Assembly (NCBI GenBank): GCA_030388725.1
Contig: CP128857.1
Span: 1-64,000, forward strand
From: Prodigiosinella aquatilis
GTDB lineage: Bacteria > Pseudomonadota > Gammaproteobacteria > Enterobacterales > Enterobacteriaceae
Direction: 5' to 3'
Length of the DNA stretch: 64,000 nt
Below, piece after piece: positions 31,217 to 40,686 of the stretch (the first letter of the stretch is position 1; every line of letters begins with the position of its first letter). The notes beneath the pieces were generated by a model. It searched no databases and had not been told where the DNA came from. It worked only from the letters and a program-made list of their open reading frames with translations. Both the position numbers and the translations under genes were made by a program.

Positions 31217-32626
31217 TTAAACGCTGTAGTACAGTTCGAATTCGACCGGATGTGGTGTCATACGAACACGGTCATCCTCTGATTTACGCAATTCAATGTA
31301 AGCATCAATTGAGTCTTCAGTGAACACGCCACCCCGGGTCAGGAACTCACGGTCAGCATTCAGCGCATTTAGTGCTTCTTCCAGTGAACCCGCTACAGTT
31401 GGGATTTCTTTCGCTTCTTCTGCCGGTAAATCATACAGATTCTTATCCATGGCATCACCAGGATGGATTTTGTTGATGATACCGTCCAGGCCAGCCATCA
31501 GCAGAGCTGCGAAGGCCAGATACGGGTTGGCAGCAGGATCCGGGAAACGGACCTCAATACGGCGTGCTTTCGGGCTGGAAACGACTGGAATACGAATCGA
31601 AGCAGAGCGGTTACGGGCTGAGTAGGCCAGCATGACTGGTGCTTCATACCCTGGGACCAGACGCTTGTAAGAGTTGGTTGTTGGGTTGGTCAAGGCATTA
31701 ATGGCTTTCGCGTGTTTAATGATACCACCGATGTAGTACAACGCTGTTTCAGACAGACCGCCGTATTTATCACCAGAGAACAGGTTGGCACCGTCTTTGG
31801 ACAGAGACATATGGCAATGCATACCCGAGCCGTTGTCACCGAACATTGGTTTTGGCATGAAGGTTGCCGTTTTACCAAACACGTGAGCTACGTTATGTAC
31901 GACATATTTGTAAATCTGAATTTCGTCAGCTTTTTTGGTCATACTATTGAAGCGGGTGGCTATTTCGTTCTGTCCGGCAGTCGCTACTTCATGGTGATGA
32001 GCTTCAACAACCAGGCCCATCTGTTCCATAGTCAGACACATGGTCGAACGGAGATCCTGTGATGAATCTACTGGTGGAACCGGGAAGTAACCACCTTTTA
32101 CTGACGGACGATGGCCTTTGTTGCCACCTTCATATTGTTTGCTGCTATTCCACGCCGCTTCGATGTCATCGATAGATACGTGTGAACCAGAAATGCTGCT
32201 GCCGAAACGGACATCGTCAAACAGGAAAAATTCCGGCTCAGGCCCGAACAGTACGGTATCCGCGATACCAGAAGAGCGCAGGAAATCTTCGGCGCGTTTA
32301 GAGATAGAACGCGGGTCACGATCGTAGCCCTGCATTGTGGCTGGTTCCAGAATGTCGCAACGGATGTTCAGTGTGGTTTCTTCGAAGAAAGGATCCAGAA
32401 CTGCAGTCGTCGGATCGGGCATTAATACCATGTCTGATTCGTTGATACCTTTCCAGCCACCAATCGAAGAACCATCAAACATTTTGCCGTCTTCAAAAAA
32501 GTCAGCATTGACTTGATGTGCTGGAATAGTGACGTGCTGTTCCTTACCTTTGGTATCAGTGAAGCGAAGATCAACAAACTTCACTTCATGTTCATTCAGC
32601 ATCGTCAAAACATTTTCTGCAGACAT
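31217..32626 (-). CDS. glnA: Glutamine synthetase, type I
   Basis: A 469-residue dodecameric enzyme, the exact E. coli length, that makes glutamine from glutamate, ammonia and ATP. Visible signatures are FDGSSIGGWKGINESD, the ATP-binding region KPMFGDNGSGMHCH and the adenylylation loop NLYDLPAEE carrying the regulated tyrosine (about residue 398). The ATG at 32626 is used; an in-frame start at 32650 has no homology. Its promoter region carries sigma-54 and NtrC sites. Confidence 0.97.
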   Translation of the reverse strand: MSAENVLTMLNEHEVKFVDLRFTDTKGKEQHVTIPAHQVNADFFEDGKMFDGSSIGGWKGINESDMVLMPDPTTAVLDPFFEETTLNIRCDILEPATMQGYDRDPRSISKRAEDFLRSSGIADTVLFGPEPEFFLFDDVRFGSSISGSHVSIDDIEAAWNSSKQYEGGNKGHRPSVKGGYFPVPPVDSSQDLRSTMCLTMEQMGLVVEAHHHEVATAGQNEIATRFNSMTKKADEIQIYKYVVHNVAHVFGKTATFMPKPMFGDNGSGMHCHMSLSKDGANLFSGDKYGGLSETALYYIGGIIKHAKAINALTNPTTNSYKRLVPGYEAPVMLAYSARNRSASIRIPVVSSPKARRIEVRFPDPAANPYLAFAALLMAGLDGIINKIHPGDAMDKNLYDLPAEEAKEIPTVAGSLEEALNALNADREFLTRGGVFTEDSIDAYIELRKSEDDRVRMTPHPVEFELYYSV

Positions 32627-32707
32627 ACTTGGTTCTCCCGATTGTGTCATTTATCGTCGTGGAACGAATATCGTTGTGGAATGATGTTGTTACCGTGAGT
32701 AAACTAA

Positions 32708-32723
32708 AGCTAAAAGTGTGCCA
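32708..32723 (-). promoter_or_regulatory. glnA sigma-54 promoter (glnAp2-like)
   Basis: On the minus strand TGGCACACTTTTAGCT fits the -24/-12 consensus TGGCAC-N5-TTGCT with one change at -12. It lies 81 bp upstream of the glnA ATG. Confidence 0.8.
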
Positions 32724-32797
32724 ACTTTTTTAATTCGTGCTAAAGGGCATTCCTGCTGGCTTTTTGTGTCATACCCCTTTGCACTATTATAGTGTAA

Positions 32798-32845
32798 TGC
32801 ACCAAAATGGAGCTTTATTTTAAACTCAATGCTCTATTTTGGTGC
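32798..32845. promoter_or_regulatory. Paired NtrC enhancer sites
   Basis: Two copies of the NtrC site are present: TGCACCAAAATGGAGC (32798-32813) and, inverted, GCTCTATTTTGGTGC (32831-32845). They lie about 100 and 135 bp upstream of the predicted sigma-54 start point, matching the E. coli glnA enhancer arrangement. Confidence 0.85.
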
Positions 32846-32874
32846 GTTACAACTCGTTTGTAGCGTAATTGCAC

Positions 32875-32890
32875 CGTGAAAGTGATCACA
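32875..32890. promoter_or_regulatory. CRP-like site between glnA and typA
   Basis: CGTGA-N6-TCACA differs at one position from the TGTGA-N6-TCACA core. It could serve an upstream glnA promoter (glnAp1-like) or typA. Confidence 0.55.
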
Positions 32891-32998
32891 AACCCGGCAA
32901 CGGCAGGTTGTTTAGGGTAGATGTTTGTGATCCTGTTTAGTCCCTCGATTAATACGTGTACAATAGCGCGCTATTTCTAAAATGCCTGAGGCAAAGCT

Positions 32999-34825
32999 GT
33001 GATCGAAAATTTGCGTAACATCGCTATTATTGCGCACGTTGACCATGGGAAAACCACCCTGGTCGATAAGTTGCTGCAACAGTCCGGTACGTTGGGTGAT
33101 GATCGTAATGATCCTACCGAACGTGTCATGGACTCCAATGATTTGGAAAAAGAGCGCGGAATTACTATCCTCGCTAAAAATACCGCCATCAACTGGAATA
33201 ACTACCGTATTAATATTGTGGATACGCCAGGTCACGCCGATTTCGGCGGTGAAGTTGAGCGCGTGATGTCCATGGTTGACTCGGTTCTGCTGCTGGTGGA
33301 CGCGATGGACGGCCCGATGCCGCAGACGCGTTTCGTGACTCAGAAAGCTTTTGCCTATGGCCTGAAACCCATTGTGGTGATCAACAAAGTTGACCGCCCG
33401 GGCGCGCGTCCAGATTGGGTTGTCGATCAGGTTTTTGACCTGTTTGTTAACCTTGGCGCGACTGATGAGCAACTGGATTTCCCGATTGTTTATACATCCG
33501 CACTGAACGGTGTTTCGGGTCTGGATCATAATGATATGGCGGACGACATGACTCCGCTGTTTGAGGCCATCGTAAAATACGTTGAAGCACCCAAAGTCGA
33601 CCTCAACGGCCCGTTCCAGATGCAGATATCCCAGTTAGATTACAACAACTATGTTGGTGTTATCGGTATCGGTCGTATCTCGCGTGGTGTGGTGAAACCA
33701 AACCAGCAGGTCAGTATTGTCGACAGCCAGGGCAAAGTACGTAACGGTAAAGTGGGCCAGGTACTTGGTCATATGGGCCTGCTACGTATTGAAAGTAAGC
33801 TGGCAGAAGCGGGCGACATTGTGGCGGTTACCGGCCTGGGTGAATTGAATATTTCCGACACCATCTGCGATACTTCTACTGTTGAAGCGTTGCCACCGTT
33901 AACGGTAGACGAACCGACAGTAACCATGTTCTTCTGCGTCAATACTTCACCGTTCTGCGGTAAAGAAGGTAAGTTTGTGACTTCACGTCAGATTCTGGAC
34001 CGTCTTCGCAAAGAGCTGGTGCATAACGTAGCACTGCGCGTGGAAGAAACAGAAGATCCAGATGCATTCCGTGTTTCAGGCCGTGGTGAACTGCATCTGT
34101 CTGTATTGATTGAAAATATGCGTCGCGAAGGTTTTGAACTGGCGGTATCCCGTCCGAAAGTTATCTTCCGTACTATTGATGGTCGTCGTCAGGAACCATT
34201 TGAGCAAGTGACGTTGGACATCGAAGAGCAGAATCAGGGCTCCGTGATGGAAGCCATGGGTATACGTAAAGGTGACATGCGAGACATGATCCCTGATGGT
34301 AAAGGCCGTGTGCGTCTGGACTACGTGATTCCAAGCCGTGGATTGATCGGTTTCCGTACCGACTTTATGACCATGACGTCGGGTACGGGTCTACTGTATT
34401 CCACCTTTAGCCATTATGATGATGTGCGTCCGGGGGAAATTGGCCAGCGTCAGAATGGCGTATTGATCTCCAATGGACAGGGTAAAGCCGTTGCTTATGC
34501 GCTGTACAGCTTGCAGGATCGCGGTAAATTGTTCCTGGGCCATGGTGCTGAAGTGTATGAAGGCCAGATTATCGGTATTCACACCCGCTCTAACGACCTG
34601 ACAGTGAACTGTCTGACGGGTAAGAAGCTGACCAACATGCGTGCTTCCGGTACTGATGAAGCCACGACACTGGTACCGGCGATTAAAATGTCTCTGGAGC
34701 AGGCGCTTGAATTTATTGATGATGACGAACTGGTGGAAGTGACTCCGCACTCCATCCGTCTTCGCAAACGTCATTTGACGGAAAACGATCGCCGTCGCGC
34801 TAATCGCACCACAAAAGAAGATTAA
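32999..34825 (+). CDS. typA: Ribosome-associated GTPase TypA/BipA
   Basis: A 608-residue translational GTPase (E. coli 607). G1 AHVDHGKTT (about residues 12-20), G3 DTPGHADF and G4 NKVDRPGA are intact, followed by elongation-factor-like domains and the BipA-specific C-terminus. It acts in ribosome assembly and stress adaptation, especially in the cold. The start is GTG with TGAGG upstream, as in E. coli. An extended -10 TGTACAAT lies at 32957-32964. It is divergent from glnA. Confidence 0.96.
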   Translation: MIENLRNIAIIAHVDHGKTTLVDKLLQQSGTLGDDRNDPTERVMDSNDLEKERGITILAKNTAINWNNYRINIVDTPGHADFGGEVERVMSMVDSVLLLVDAMDGPMPQTRFVTQKAFAYGLKPIVVINKVDRPGARPDWVVDQVFDLFVNLGATDEQLDFPIVYTSALNGVSGLDHNDMADDMTPLFEAIVKYVEAPKVDLNGPFQMQISQLDYNNYVGVIGIGRISRGVVKPNQQVSIVDSQGKVRNGKVGQVLGHMGLLRIESKLAEAGDIVAVTGLGELNISDTICDTSTVEALPPLTVDEPTVTMFFCVNTSPFCGKEGKFVTSRQILDRLRKELVHNVALRVEETEDPDAFRVSGRGELHLSVLIENMRREGFELAVSRPKVIFRTIDGRRQEPFEQVTLDIEEQNQGSVMEAMGIRKGDMRDMIPDGKGRVRLDYVIPSRGLIGFRTDFMTMTSGTGLLYSTFSHYDDVRPGEIGQRQNGVLISNGQGKAVAYALYSLQDRGKLFLGHGAEVYEGQIIGIHTRSNDLTVNCLTGKKLTNMRASGTDEATTLVPAIKMSLEQALEFIDDDELVEVTPHSIRLRKRHLTENDRRRANRTTKED

Positions 34826-34847
34826 TCATCTTATTTTGCTTCGCCAG

Positions 34848-34872
34848 AAGGCCCCATTTCGGGGCCTTTTTT
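34848..34872 (+). terminator. typA terminator
   Basis: The stem AAGGCCCC/GGGGCCTT with a 5-nt loop is followed by a T-run, 22 bp after the typA stop. Confidence 0.92.
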
Positions 34873-34997
34873 CTTTATTAGGTTAGTTCTCTGCATGTTG
34901 CACCATTTTCAATCTCATTATTATCCTGATCATCTATGCTGTTCAGTTCTGATTTTTCCCATTACAGTGAGAATCTATGGTTAAATCGGGAGGAAAC

Positions 34998-35609
34998 ATG
35001 CTGTATATATTTGATTTGGGCAACGTCATCATCGATATTGATTTTAATCGGGTTTTCGGTGAGTGGAGCCATCTTGGTAACGTACCGCTGGCAATGTTAC
35101 GCGAACGTTTCGTTATGGGGGACACCTTTGAGCAGCATGAGCGTGGCGAGATCAGTGATGAGGAATTCGCATCCCGCTTGTGTCATGAAATGGGTATGAG
35201 CCTTAGCTTTGAGCAGTTCTCGACGGGGTGGCAAGCGATATTTGTTTCTCTGCGAGCTGAAGTATTGGAGATTATGCAGCGTTTGCGTCAGGAAGGGCAC
35301 CGGGTGGTCATCCTTTCCAATACCAACCGCTTACATTGTGATTTCTGGCCAACTCAATATCCGCAAATACAGCAAGCCGTAGATCATCTGTACCTTTCTC
35401 AGGAAATCGGATTTCGCAAACCAGAAGCGGATATATACCACCATGTACTGCGCCAGGAAGCTGTCACGGCGGATAATGCCATTTTCTTTGATGATAATAT
35501 TGCTAATGTGGCGGCGGCTTCTGAACTTGGCATTCAGTCGATACTGGTGAGTGACCGAAAGGTAATCCCCTATTTTTTTGCCCAAAAACATAACGTTTTT
35601 AGTAAATAA
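34998..35609 (+). CDS. yihX: HAD-family phosphatase YihX
   Basis: A 203-residue haloacid-dehalogenase phosphatase; E. coli YihX acts on alpha-glucose 1-phosphate. Motif I is DLGNVIIDID (residues 6-15), motif II LSNTNR, and motif III/IV RKPE with FFDDN. The first catalytic aspartate and the fourth motif are intact. The ATG at 34998 follows GGGAGG; an in-frame start at 34977 has no homology. yihY (rbn), which separates yihX from dtd in E. coli, is absent. Confidence 0.93.
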   Translation: MLYIFDLGNVIIDIDFNRVFGEWSHLGNVPLAMLRERFVMGDTFEQHERGEISDEEFASRLCHEMGMSLSFEQFSTGWQAIFVSLRAEVLEIMQRLRQEGHRVVILSNTNRLHCDFWPTQYPQIQQAVDHLYLSQEIGFRKPEADIYHHVLRQEAVTADNAIFFDDNIANVAAASELGIQSILVSDRKVIPYFFAQKHNVFSK

Positions 35610-35688
35610 CTCATATTGTTGATTCTGCTGCCTGCGCGGAGGTATGCGCTGCCGTTCAGGTGTTTTAAACAGGAGTTGCAACGTTTCT

Positions 35689-36126
35689 ATGATCGCGTTA
35701 ATTCAGCGGGTATCTGGTGCCAGTGTTACGGTTGATGAATCGGTGGTTGGTGAAATTGATTCGGGATTGTTGGTGTTACTGGCTGTTGAACAAGGGGATG
35801 ATGAAAAAAAGGCGGCCCGACTTTGTGAGCGAGTTGCTGGTTATCGCATTTTCAGCGATAAAAATGACAAGATGAACCTGAATGTTCAACAGGCTGGCGG
35901 TAGTTTGCTGGTAGTTTCTCAATTTACGTTGGCAGCGGATACACAAAAGGGGATGCGCCCCAGTTTCTCCCGTGGGGCATCGCCGGATGAGGCGAACCGC
36001 CTGTATCAGTATTTTATCGGGCAATGCCGTGGGCGTGGTATTGCTACCGAAACTGGACGTTTTGCTGCAGATATGAAAGTCGCGCTGGTGAATGATGGAC
36101 CAGTAACCTTCTGGTTACAGGTTTAG
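35689..36126 (+). CDS. dtd: D-aminoacyl-tRNA deacylase Dtd
   Basis: A 145-residue dimeric deacylase that hydrolyses D-aminoacyl-tRNAs (and Gly-tRNA-Ala), the exact E. coli length. The catalytic-pocket motif SQFTLAAD (about residues 77-84) and the Gly-cis-Pro motif in NDGPVTFWLQV at the C-terminus are present. The ATG at 35689 aligns with the family start MIALIQRV; the in-frame stretch upstream to 35644 has no homology. Confidence 0.95.
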   Translation: MIALIQRVSGASVTVDESVVGEIDSGLLVLLAVEQGDDEKKAARLCERVAGYRIFSDKNDKMNLNVQQAGGSLLVVSQFTLAADTQKGMRPSFSRGASPDEANRLYQYFIGQCRGRGIATETGRFAADMKVALVNDGPVTFWLQV

Positions 36127-36165
36127 GCCAGATATAGAAATTCTTTGTTTAGCGAGGCTGTGTTT

Positions 36166-37107
36166 ATGTATCACCTGAGAGTGCCTGAAAGCGCCGAAAA
36201 TCTTGATGCCTACTATCAATTTCGCTGGGAAATGCTGCGTAAACCGTTGCATCAGCCACTGGGCTCTGAGCGTGATGCTTATGACGCGCTAGCGCATCAT
36301 CAGACGATTGTTGATGAGCAAGGGCAACTGGTAGCGGTGGGACGACTGTCTATTAATGCTGACAATGAGGCTTCCATCCGTTTTCTGGCTGTTCATCCAG
36401 GGGTACGCCGTAAAGGTCTGGGGACGTTGATGGCAATGGCGCTGGAGTCGGTGGCGCGTCAGGAAGGGGTTAAGCGTGTCGTGTGTAGCGCTCGTGAAGA
36501 TGCTGTGGATTTTTTTGCCAAACTGGGATTCATCAATCAGGGCGAAATTACGACACCATTGACTACACCAGTGCGCCACTTTCTGATGATTAAACCGGTG
36601 GAGACGCTGGATGATATTTTGCACCGTCCCGATTGGTGTGGTCAGTTGCAGCAGGCCTGGTATGAACATATTCCGTTAAGTGAAAAAATGGGTGTGCGCA
36701 TCAGTCAGTATACCGGGCAGAAATTTATTACCACCATGCCGGAGGTTGGTAATCAGAATCCGCATCAAACACTATTTGCTGGCAGTATGTTTTCACTGGC
36801 AACCCTGACAGGGTGGGGATTGATCTGGCTGTTACTACGTGAGAGACAATTGGGGGGGACCATTATTTTGGCAGACGCGCATATCCGTTATAGTACCCCG
36901 GTAACTGGCAGGCCAAGTGCTGTTGCTGATCTGGGTTCACTGAGTGGCAATTTGGATCGACTGGCCAGAGGGCGCAAGGCACGAGTACAGCTGGATGTTG
37001 AACTATTTGGAAACGAGAACAAAGGTGCTTTGTTCCAAGGGGTTTACATCGTGTTACCCGCGATGCCGGATGAGCCGCTGGAGGAAGGGGGCTCAGCCAT
37101 TCGTTAA
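36166..37107 (+). CDS. fabY: GNAT/hotdog two-domain protein FabY (YiiD)
   Basis: A 313-residue fusion of an N-terminal GNAT acetyltransferase domain (acyl-CoA loop VHPGVRRKGLGT, about residues 84-95) and a C-terminal hotdog thioesterase-like domain (NPHQTLFAGSMFSLATLTGWG). E. coli YiiD/FabY has been tied to fatty acid initiation through malonyl-ACP decarboxylation. The ATG at 36166 was chosen after AGCGAGG; an in-frame TTG at 36145 exists. It lies 39 bp after dtd. Confidence 0.92.
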   Translation: MYHLRVPESAENLDAYYQFRWEMLRKPLHQPLGSERDAYDALAHHQTIVDEQGQLVAVGRLSINADNEASIRFLAVHPGVRRKGLGTLMAMALESVARQEGVKRVVCSAREDAVDFFAKLGFINQGEITTPLTTPVRHFLMIKPVETLDDILHRPDWCGQLQQAWYEHIPLSEKMGVRISQYTGQKFITTMPEVGNQNPHQTLFAGSMFSLATLTGWGLIWLLLRERQLGGTIILADAHIRYSTPVTGRPSAVADLGSLSGNLDRLARGRKARVQLDVELFGNENKGALFQGVYIVLPAMPDEPLEEGGSAIR

Positions 37108-37261
37108 AGTAAATGCTCAACCTTTAACTACCCGATGATTATTTTCACAATAAAATAAATTTAATCAATGTGTTATAACCAAGTGAATCCCCCCCACGAT
37201 TACCGGAATCCACTTGGCAGTGAAAATCAACCAACCCAGCGTCACTCTATTGGTGATAGCT

Positions 37262-38980
37262 TTATTGTTGGTTATTGTTTTGTTCTGTCGGTGTGTTTTC
37301 TAAAACTGTACCTTGATGCATTTCCTGTCGAATCGGAAGTCCTTTTCCATCCATTCCTTGTAACATGCCATTTAGTGTAGGTTTCAATGGCATGCTGGCG
37401 TCCAGTTTGCCCGTCAGGTGCAACTGAAAATTGCTATTACCTGCCGGTAGCGCAGGCGGTGTTGTCCATCCCCAATGGGAGAGAATGCCAAAATTAACGG
37501 CCTTGCCATTTAACTCCAGCGTAAAATTCCGGGTCGGTTGCTGATTGATAATACCTTTGGCTTCCAGCAGTCCGGTCTGGGTAAACGCGCTCAAATCAGT
37601 GAGTGTGATTTGGTTATTATTGGCATTCAGTACCAACGACGGGTGGCGGACATCTATCTTGTTGAATGTGGCATCACTGGCGTTAAGGTTCAGTGAGCCA
37701 CCCCATATTCCCAATTGATGATCGCGCGCCAGCAGCAGGTTGTTACCAAAGCCATCCAGTGCGGTAAGCTGAAATGGGAAATCCGGGTTGATATCAATTA
37801 GTAAGTTACGGTTGGCTGAAAACTTTTTAATAAACACTTCCGACAACCAGGAAGGTAATGCCTGCTGCCAGCGCTGGCGCCAATCGCCAGGCAAGGTATA
37901 TTCCATACCCGCTACAATAAATTCATTTAAATCCAACCGGTGGTTACTACGTTGCCAGGTGCCGTCAGTACGTAATAGCCCACCTTCCCAGCGAGTAGAA
38001 AATTGCTTGATTGCCAGCCCTTGAGGGGATAGATCCAGGCTGACAATGGGGTCGACCAAATGCATTTGGCCATTGATGATGTCAGTGGCGTTGAACGACA
38101 GCGAACCGTCCTCACTCTGCCAGTCGTTCTGTTTGAATGTTACATTCTGCAAGGTGACATCCAAATCGTTAAAGGCCCAGTTTTTCCCTTCCATACGGGC
38201 GCCAATGAGATCAAAACGGTTAACTGTCAGTGCTGGAAGTTGAGTCAGGGGCTGCCAGAAATCAGTCAGTGTCTGGTTAGTTTGCAAACGCACATTGCTA
38301 AGTCGCAAATTGTTGATCTGCCAGCTGCCATCTTCGGTACGAATAGCGTTGCCAGTGAGTTCACCTCGGGCGACATTCGCACCAAAGTTGTTCAGTGCCA
38401 ACTGATTGCCATTGATTTCTCCCTGCACCAGTACCTGACTGGCCGGAATGTTGTTCAGTATCAAAGAGCGGGCACTGAGCTGAAAGTTGGCTTTTTTACC
38501 CAGCAAGTAACCGGCTTCCGGTTTCCACGGCATAATACCGCCGTTTATCTGCTGTCCATTCAATTGCCAGTTGCTATCCTGCGCATGTAGTGCCATATCG
38601 GTTAGTTGCAGCGTATCGGCATCGATTGGTAGTGTGATGTTGGTCTGATCCAGATTGAGGGTTCCGCCTTTCAGTTGCAGGCTGGTAATGTGACTGGGGT
38701 CAGTAATCTGGCGGATGCTTAGTCCGATGGAGATCTGTTTTGCGACTATTGTAGCTGGCTGATTTTTATGACCAAAAATCACATCCTGCAACAGAATATG
38801 GCTGGGAGAAGACCAATTATGATCGATTTTGCCTAATGATAATTGGTACTCGGTGTGCTGATTCACCCACTTGGTGACCCAGTTTGCTCCCCATGCGGTT
38901 TGCATTAATACGTAAAACACCACCAGTAACAACAAGGCCAATAACAGCAGAGTGAGAAATAATTTCCCGATAAATTTCAT
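37262..38980 (-). CDS. yicH: AsmA-family inner-membrane protein YicH
   Basis: A 572-residue protein close in length to E. coli YicH (569). An N-terminal membrane anchor (residues about 6-26) is followed by a long periplasmic beta-rich region of the AsmA type, with AsmA-like repeats such as LTGNAIRTEDGSWQINNLRL. Such proteins are now thought to bridge the envelope for phospholipid transport; YicH itself is weakly characterised. It is downstream of xanP on the same strand. Confidence 0.92.
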   Translation of the reverse strand: MKFIGKLFLTLLLLALLLLVVFYVLMQTAWGANWVTKWVNQHTEYQLSLGKIDHNWSSPSHILLQDVIFGHKNQPATIVAKQISIGLSIRQITDPSHITSLQLKGGTLNLDQTNITLPIDADTLQLTDMALHAQDSNWQLNGQQINGGIMPWKPEAGYLLGKKANFQLSARSLILNNIPASQVLVQGEINGNQLALNNFGANVARGELTGNAIRTEDGSWQINNLRLSNVRLQTNQTLTDFWQPLTQLPALTVNRFDLIGARMEGKNWAFNDLDVTLQNVTFKQNDWQSEDGSLSFNATDIINGQMHLVDPIVSLDLSPQGLAIKQFSTRWEGGLLRTDGTWQRSNHRLDLNEFIVAGMEYTLPGDWRQRWQQALPSWLSEVFIKKFSANRNLLIDINPDFPFQLTALDGFGNNLLLARDHQLGIWGGSLNLNASDATFNKIDVRHPSLVLNANNNQITLTDLSAFTQTGLLEAKGIINQQPTRNFTLELNGKAVNFGILSHWGWTTPPALPAGNSNFQLHLTGKLDASMPLKPTLNGMLQGMDGKGLPIRQEMHQGTVLENTPTEQNNNQQ

Positions 38981-39070
38981 TGCGTAAGTCCATGCCAGTC
39001 GTCAGGTATATATATGCTTTATGCCGTAATTACCCGGTAGGCTCAATAGATAATCATCTTACAGACAATA

Positions 39071-39104
39071 AATAGGGGCCGATGTTGCATCATCGACCCC
39101 TATT
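39071..39104 (-). terminator. Hairpin after xanP
   Basis: An imperfect stem (AATAGGGG/CCCCTATT continued by an inner GATG/CATC pairing) lies 36 bp beyond the xanP stop. It is weakly followed by T on the minus strand, so it is a probable partial terminator before yicH. Confidence 0.6.
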
Positions 39105-39139
39105 ATAATGTTAGATGAAAAATTTCTGGAAGCTGGCGC

Positions 39140-40531
39140 TTATTCTTTCTCGTGCGGGAACACCAGATTCAGCGCGATGGCGGTGATTCCCCCAGCGGCG
39201 ATACCCGAAGAGAGTAGGGTTTTCAGCCAGTCTGGTGCAAATTGTAAAATCAATGGTTGCTGAGATACGCCGAGACCGACTGCCAGCGACAGTGCAATAA
39301 TCATAATGGCGCGACGGTTCAGTGGTTCACGAGAGACAATGCGTACCCCAGAAGCGGCGATAGTACCAAACATGACAATGGTTGCTCCGCCAAGTACTGG
39401 CTCTGGAATATGCTGCACAAAGCCGCTCACCGCCGGAAACAGTCCCAAGACGATCAACATCAGTGCAACAACAAAACCGACATAGCGACTGGCGACACCG
39501 GTGAGCTGGATAACCCCGTTATTTTGCCCGAAACAGGAGTTGGGAAAGGTGTTGAATACGGCGGAAAGCATGGAGTTCAGTCCATTGGCTAATACGCCGC
39601 CTTTCAGACGCTTCATATACAGCGGGCCGCTTACCGGTTGTTCTGATACGTCGGAGGTGGCGGTAATATCGCCGATGGTTTCCAGTGATGTCACCATGAA
39701 TATCAGCATCAGTGGAATCAACAGGTTCCAGTCGAAACCCAGGCCGTAATAGAGTGGCGTTGGCACCATAATGAGTGTGCTCTGGCCAGCGGGTGCGGCG
39801 GCAGGCAACATCCCCATCAGCCAGGCCACGATATAGCCTACAGCCATCGCAATAACCAGCGATGCAACACGCAGATATGGGTTGCGCTGGCGATTAAGCA
39901 GAATGATTACTAGTAGCACAATGGCCGCCAGTAACAGATTTTTGGGAGCACCAAATGTGTGATTGCTCATGGCGGCAAAGCCACCCCCGATGGACGTCAG
40001 GCCGACCTGAATCAGAGACAGACCGATAATCATTACTACAATACCGGAAACCAACGGGGTAATGATGCGGCGTGCCAGATGCAGTACGCGGGAAAGCAGA
40101 ATTTCGGTGCAAGATGCCACCATCAGTGTGCCGAACAGGGCTGCCATCATGGTGGGCACATCCGCTCCGCCATTTTTCAGCGCCATTCCCCCCATAATCA
40201 GCGGGGTAACAAAGTTAAAGCTGGTGCCCTGGATTGATAGCAGGCCAGAACCTACCGGTCCCCAGGTTTTGATTTGTAAAATGGAGGCCAGACCGGAAGC
40301 GAACAACGACATACTGATAATGTGCTGGGTATCCTGTGCGGGTAAACCAAGTGCCTGACAAATCAGCAATGCAGGTGTAATCACGGCTACAAACATCGCC
40401 AGCAGATGCTGGCAGGCAGCAAATAAGGTTTGCGGCAAAGGAGGCCGGTCATCCAGACGGTAAATCAGTTCACTGTGCTGGGTTGCGGCGGTTGATTCTG
40501 CCTGAAGATGCTCGGTGGTGGTGGTACTCAT
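39140..40531 (-). CDS. xanP: Xanthine/H+ symporter XanP
   Basis: A 463-residue NCS2/NAT family permease (E. coli XanP 463), with about 12 to 14 hydrophobic segments. The NAT signature QNNGVIQLTGVASRYVG (about residues 324-340) and the substrate-site region SLETIGDITATSDVS are intact. It imports xanthine. The ATG at 40531 reproduces the E. coli start; an in-frame GTG at 40543 is possible. In E. coli gltS lies between recG and xanP; here it is missing. Confidence 0.94.
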   Translation of the reverse strand: MSTTTTEHLQAESTAATQHSELIYRLDDRPPLPQTLFAACQHLLAMFVAVITPALLICQALGLPAQDTQHIISMSLFASGLASILQIKTWGPVGSGLLSIQGTSFNFVTPLIMGGMALKNGGADVPTMMAALFGTLMVASCTEILLSRVLHLARRIITPLVSGIVVMIIGLSLIQVGLTSIGGGFAAMSNHTFGAPKNLLLAAIVLLVIILLNRQRNPYLRVASLVIAMAVGYIVAWLMGMLPAAAPAGQSTLIMVPTPLYYGLGFDWNLLIPLMLIFMVTSLETIGDITATSDVSEQPVSGPLYMKRLKGGVLANGLNSMLSAVFNTFPNSCFGQNNGVIQLTGVASRYVGFVVALMLIVLGLFPAVSGFVQHIPEPVLGGATIVMFGTIAASGVRIVSREPLNRRAIMIIALSLAVGLGVSQQPLILQFAPDWLKTLLSSGIAAGGITAIALNLVFPHEKE

Positions 40532-40686
40532 GGCGGCTGGCACTCCTGAACGACAAAAAGCGCATTTTAATGATCTGCTTCACAAAAGCAATCGTTTGCG
40601 GAACGGTGTTTCTATCTTGAAAGGAAGGGCGTCAACAATTTCATTATAATTAATAGGGATAGCGATGGCCGTTAACGAGAACGTGT

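Noticed and set aside
37170..37225. Inverted sequence CCAAGTG...CCACTTGG between fabY and yicH
   Set aside because: Pairing is imperfect with a long loop and no T-run; a terminator could not be supported.
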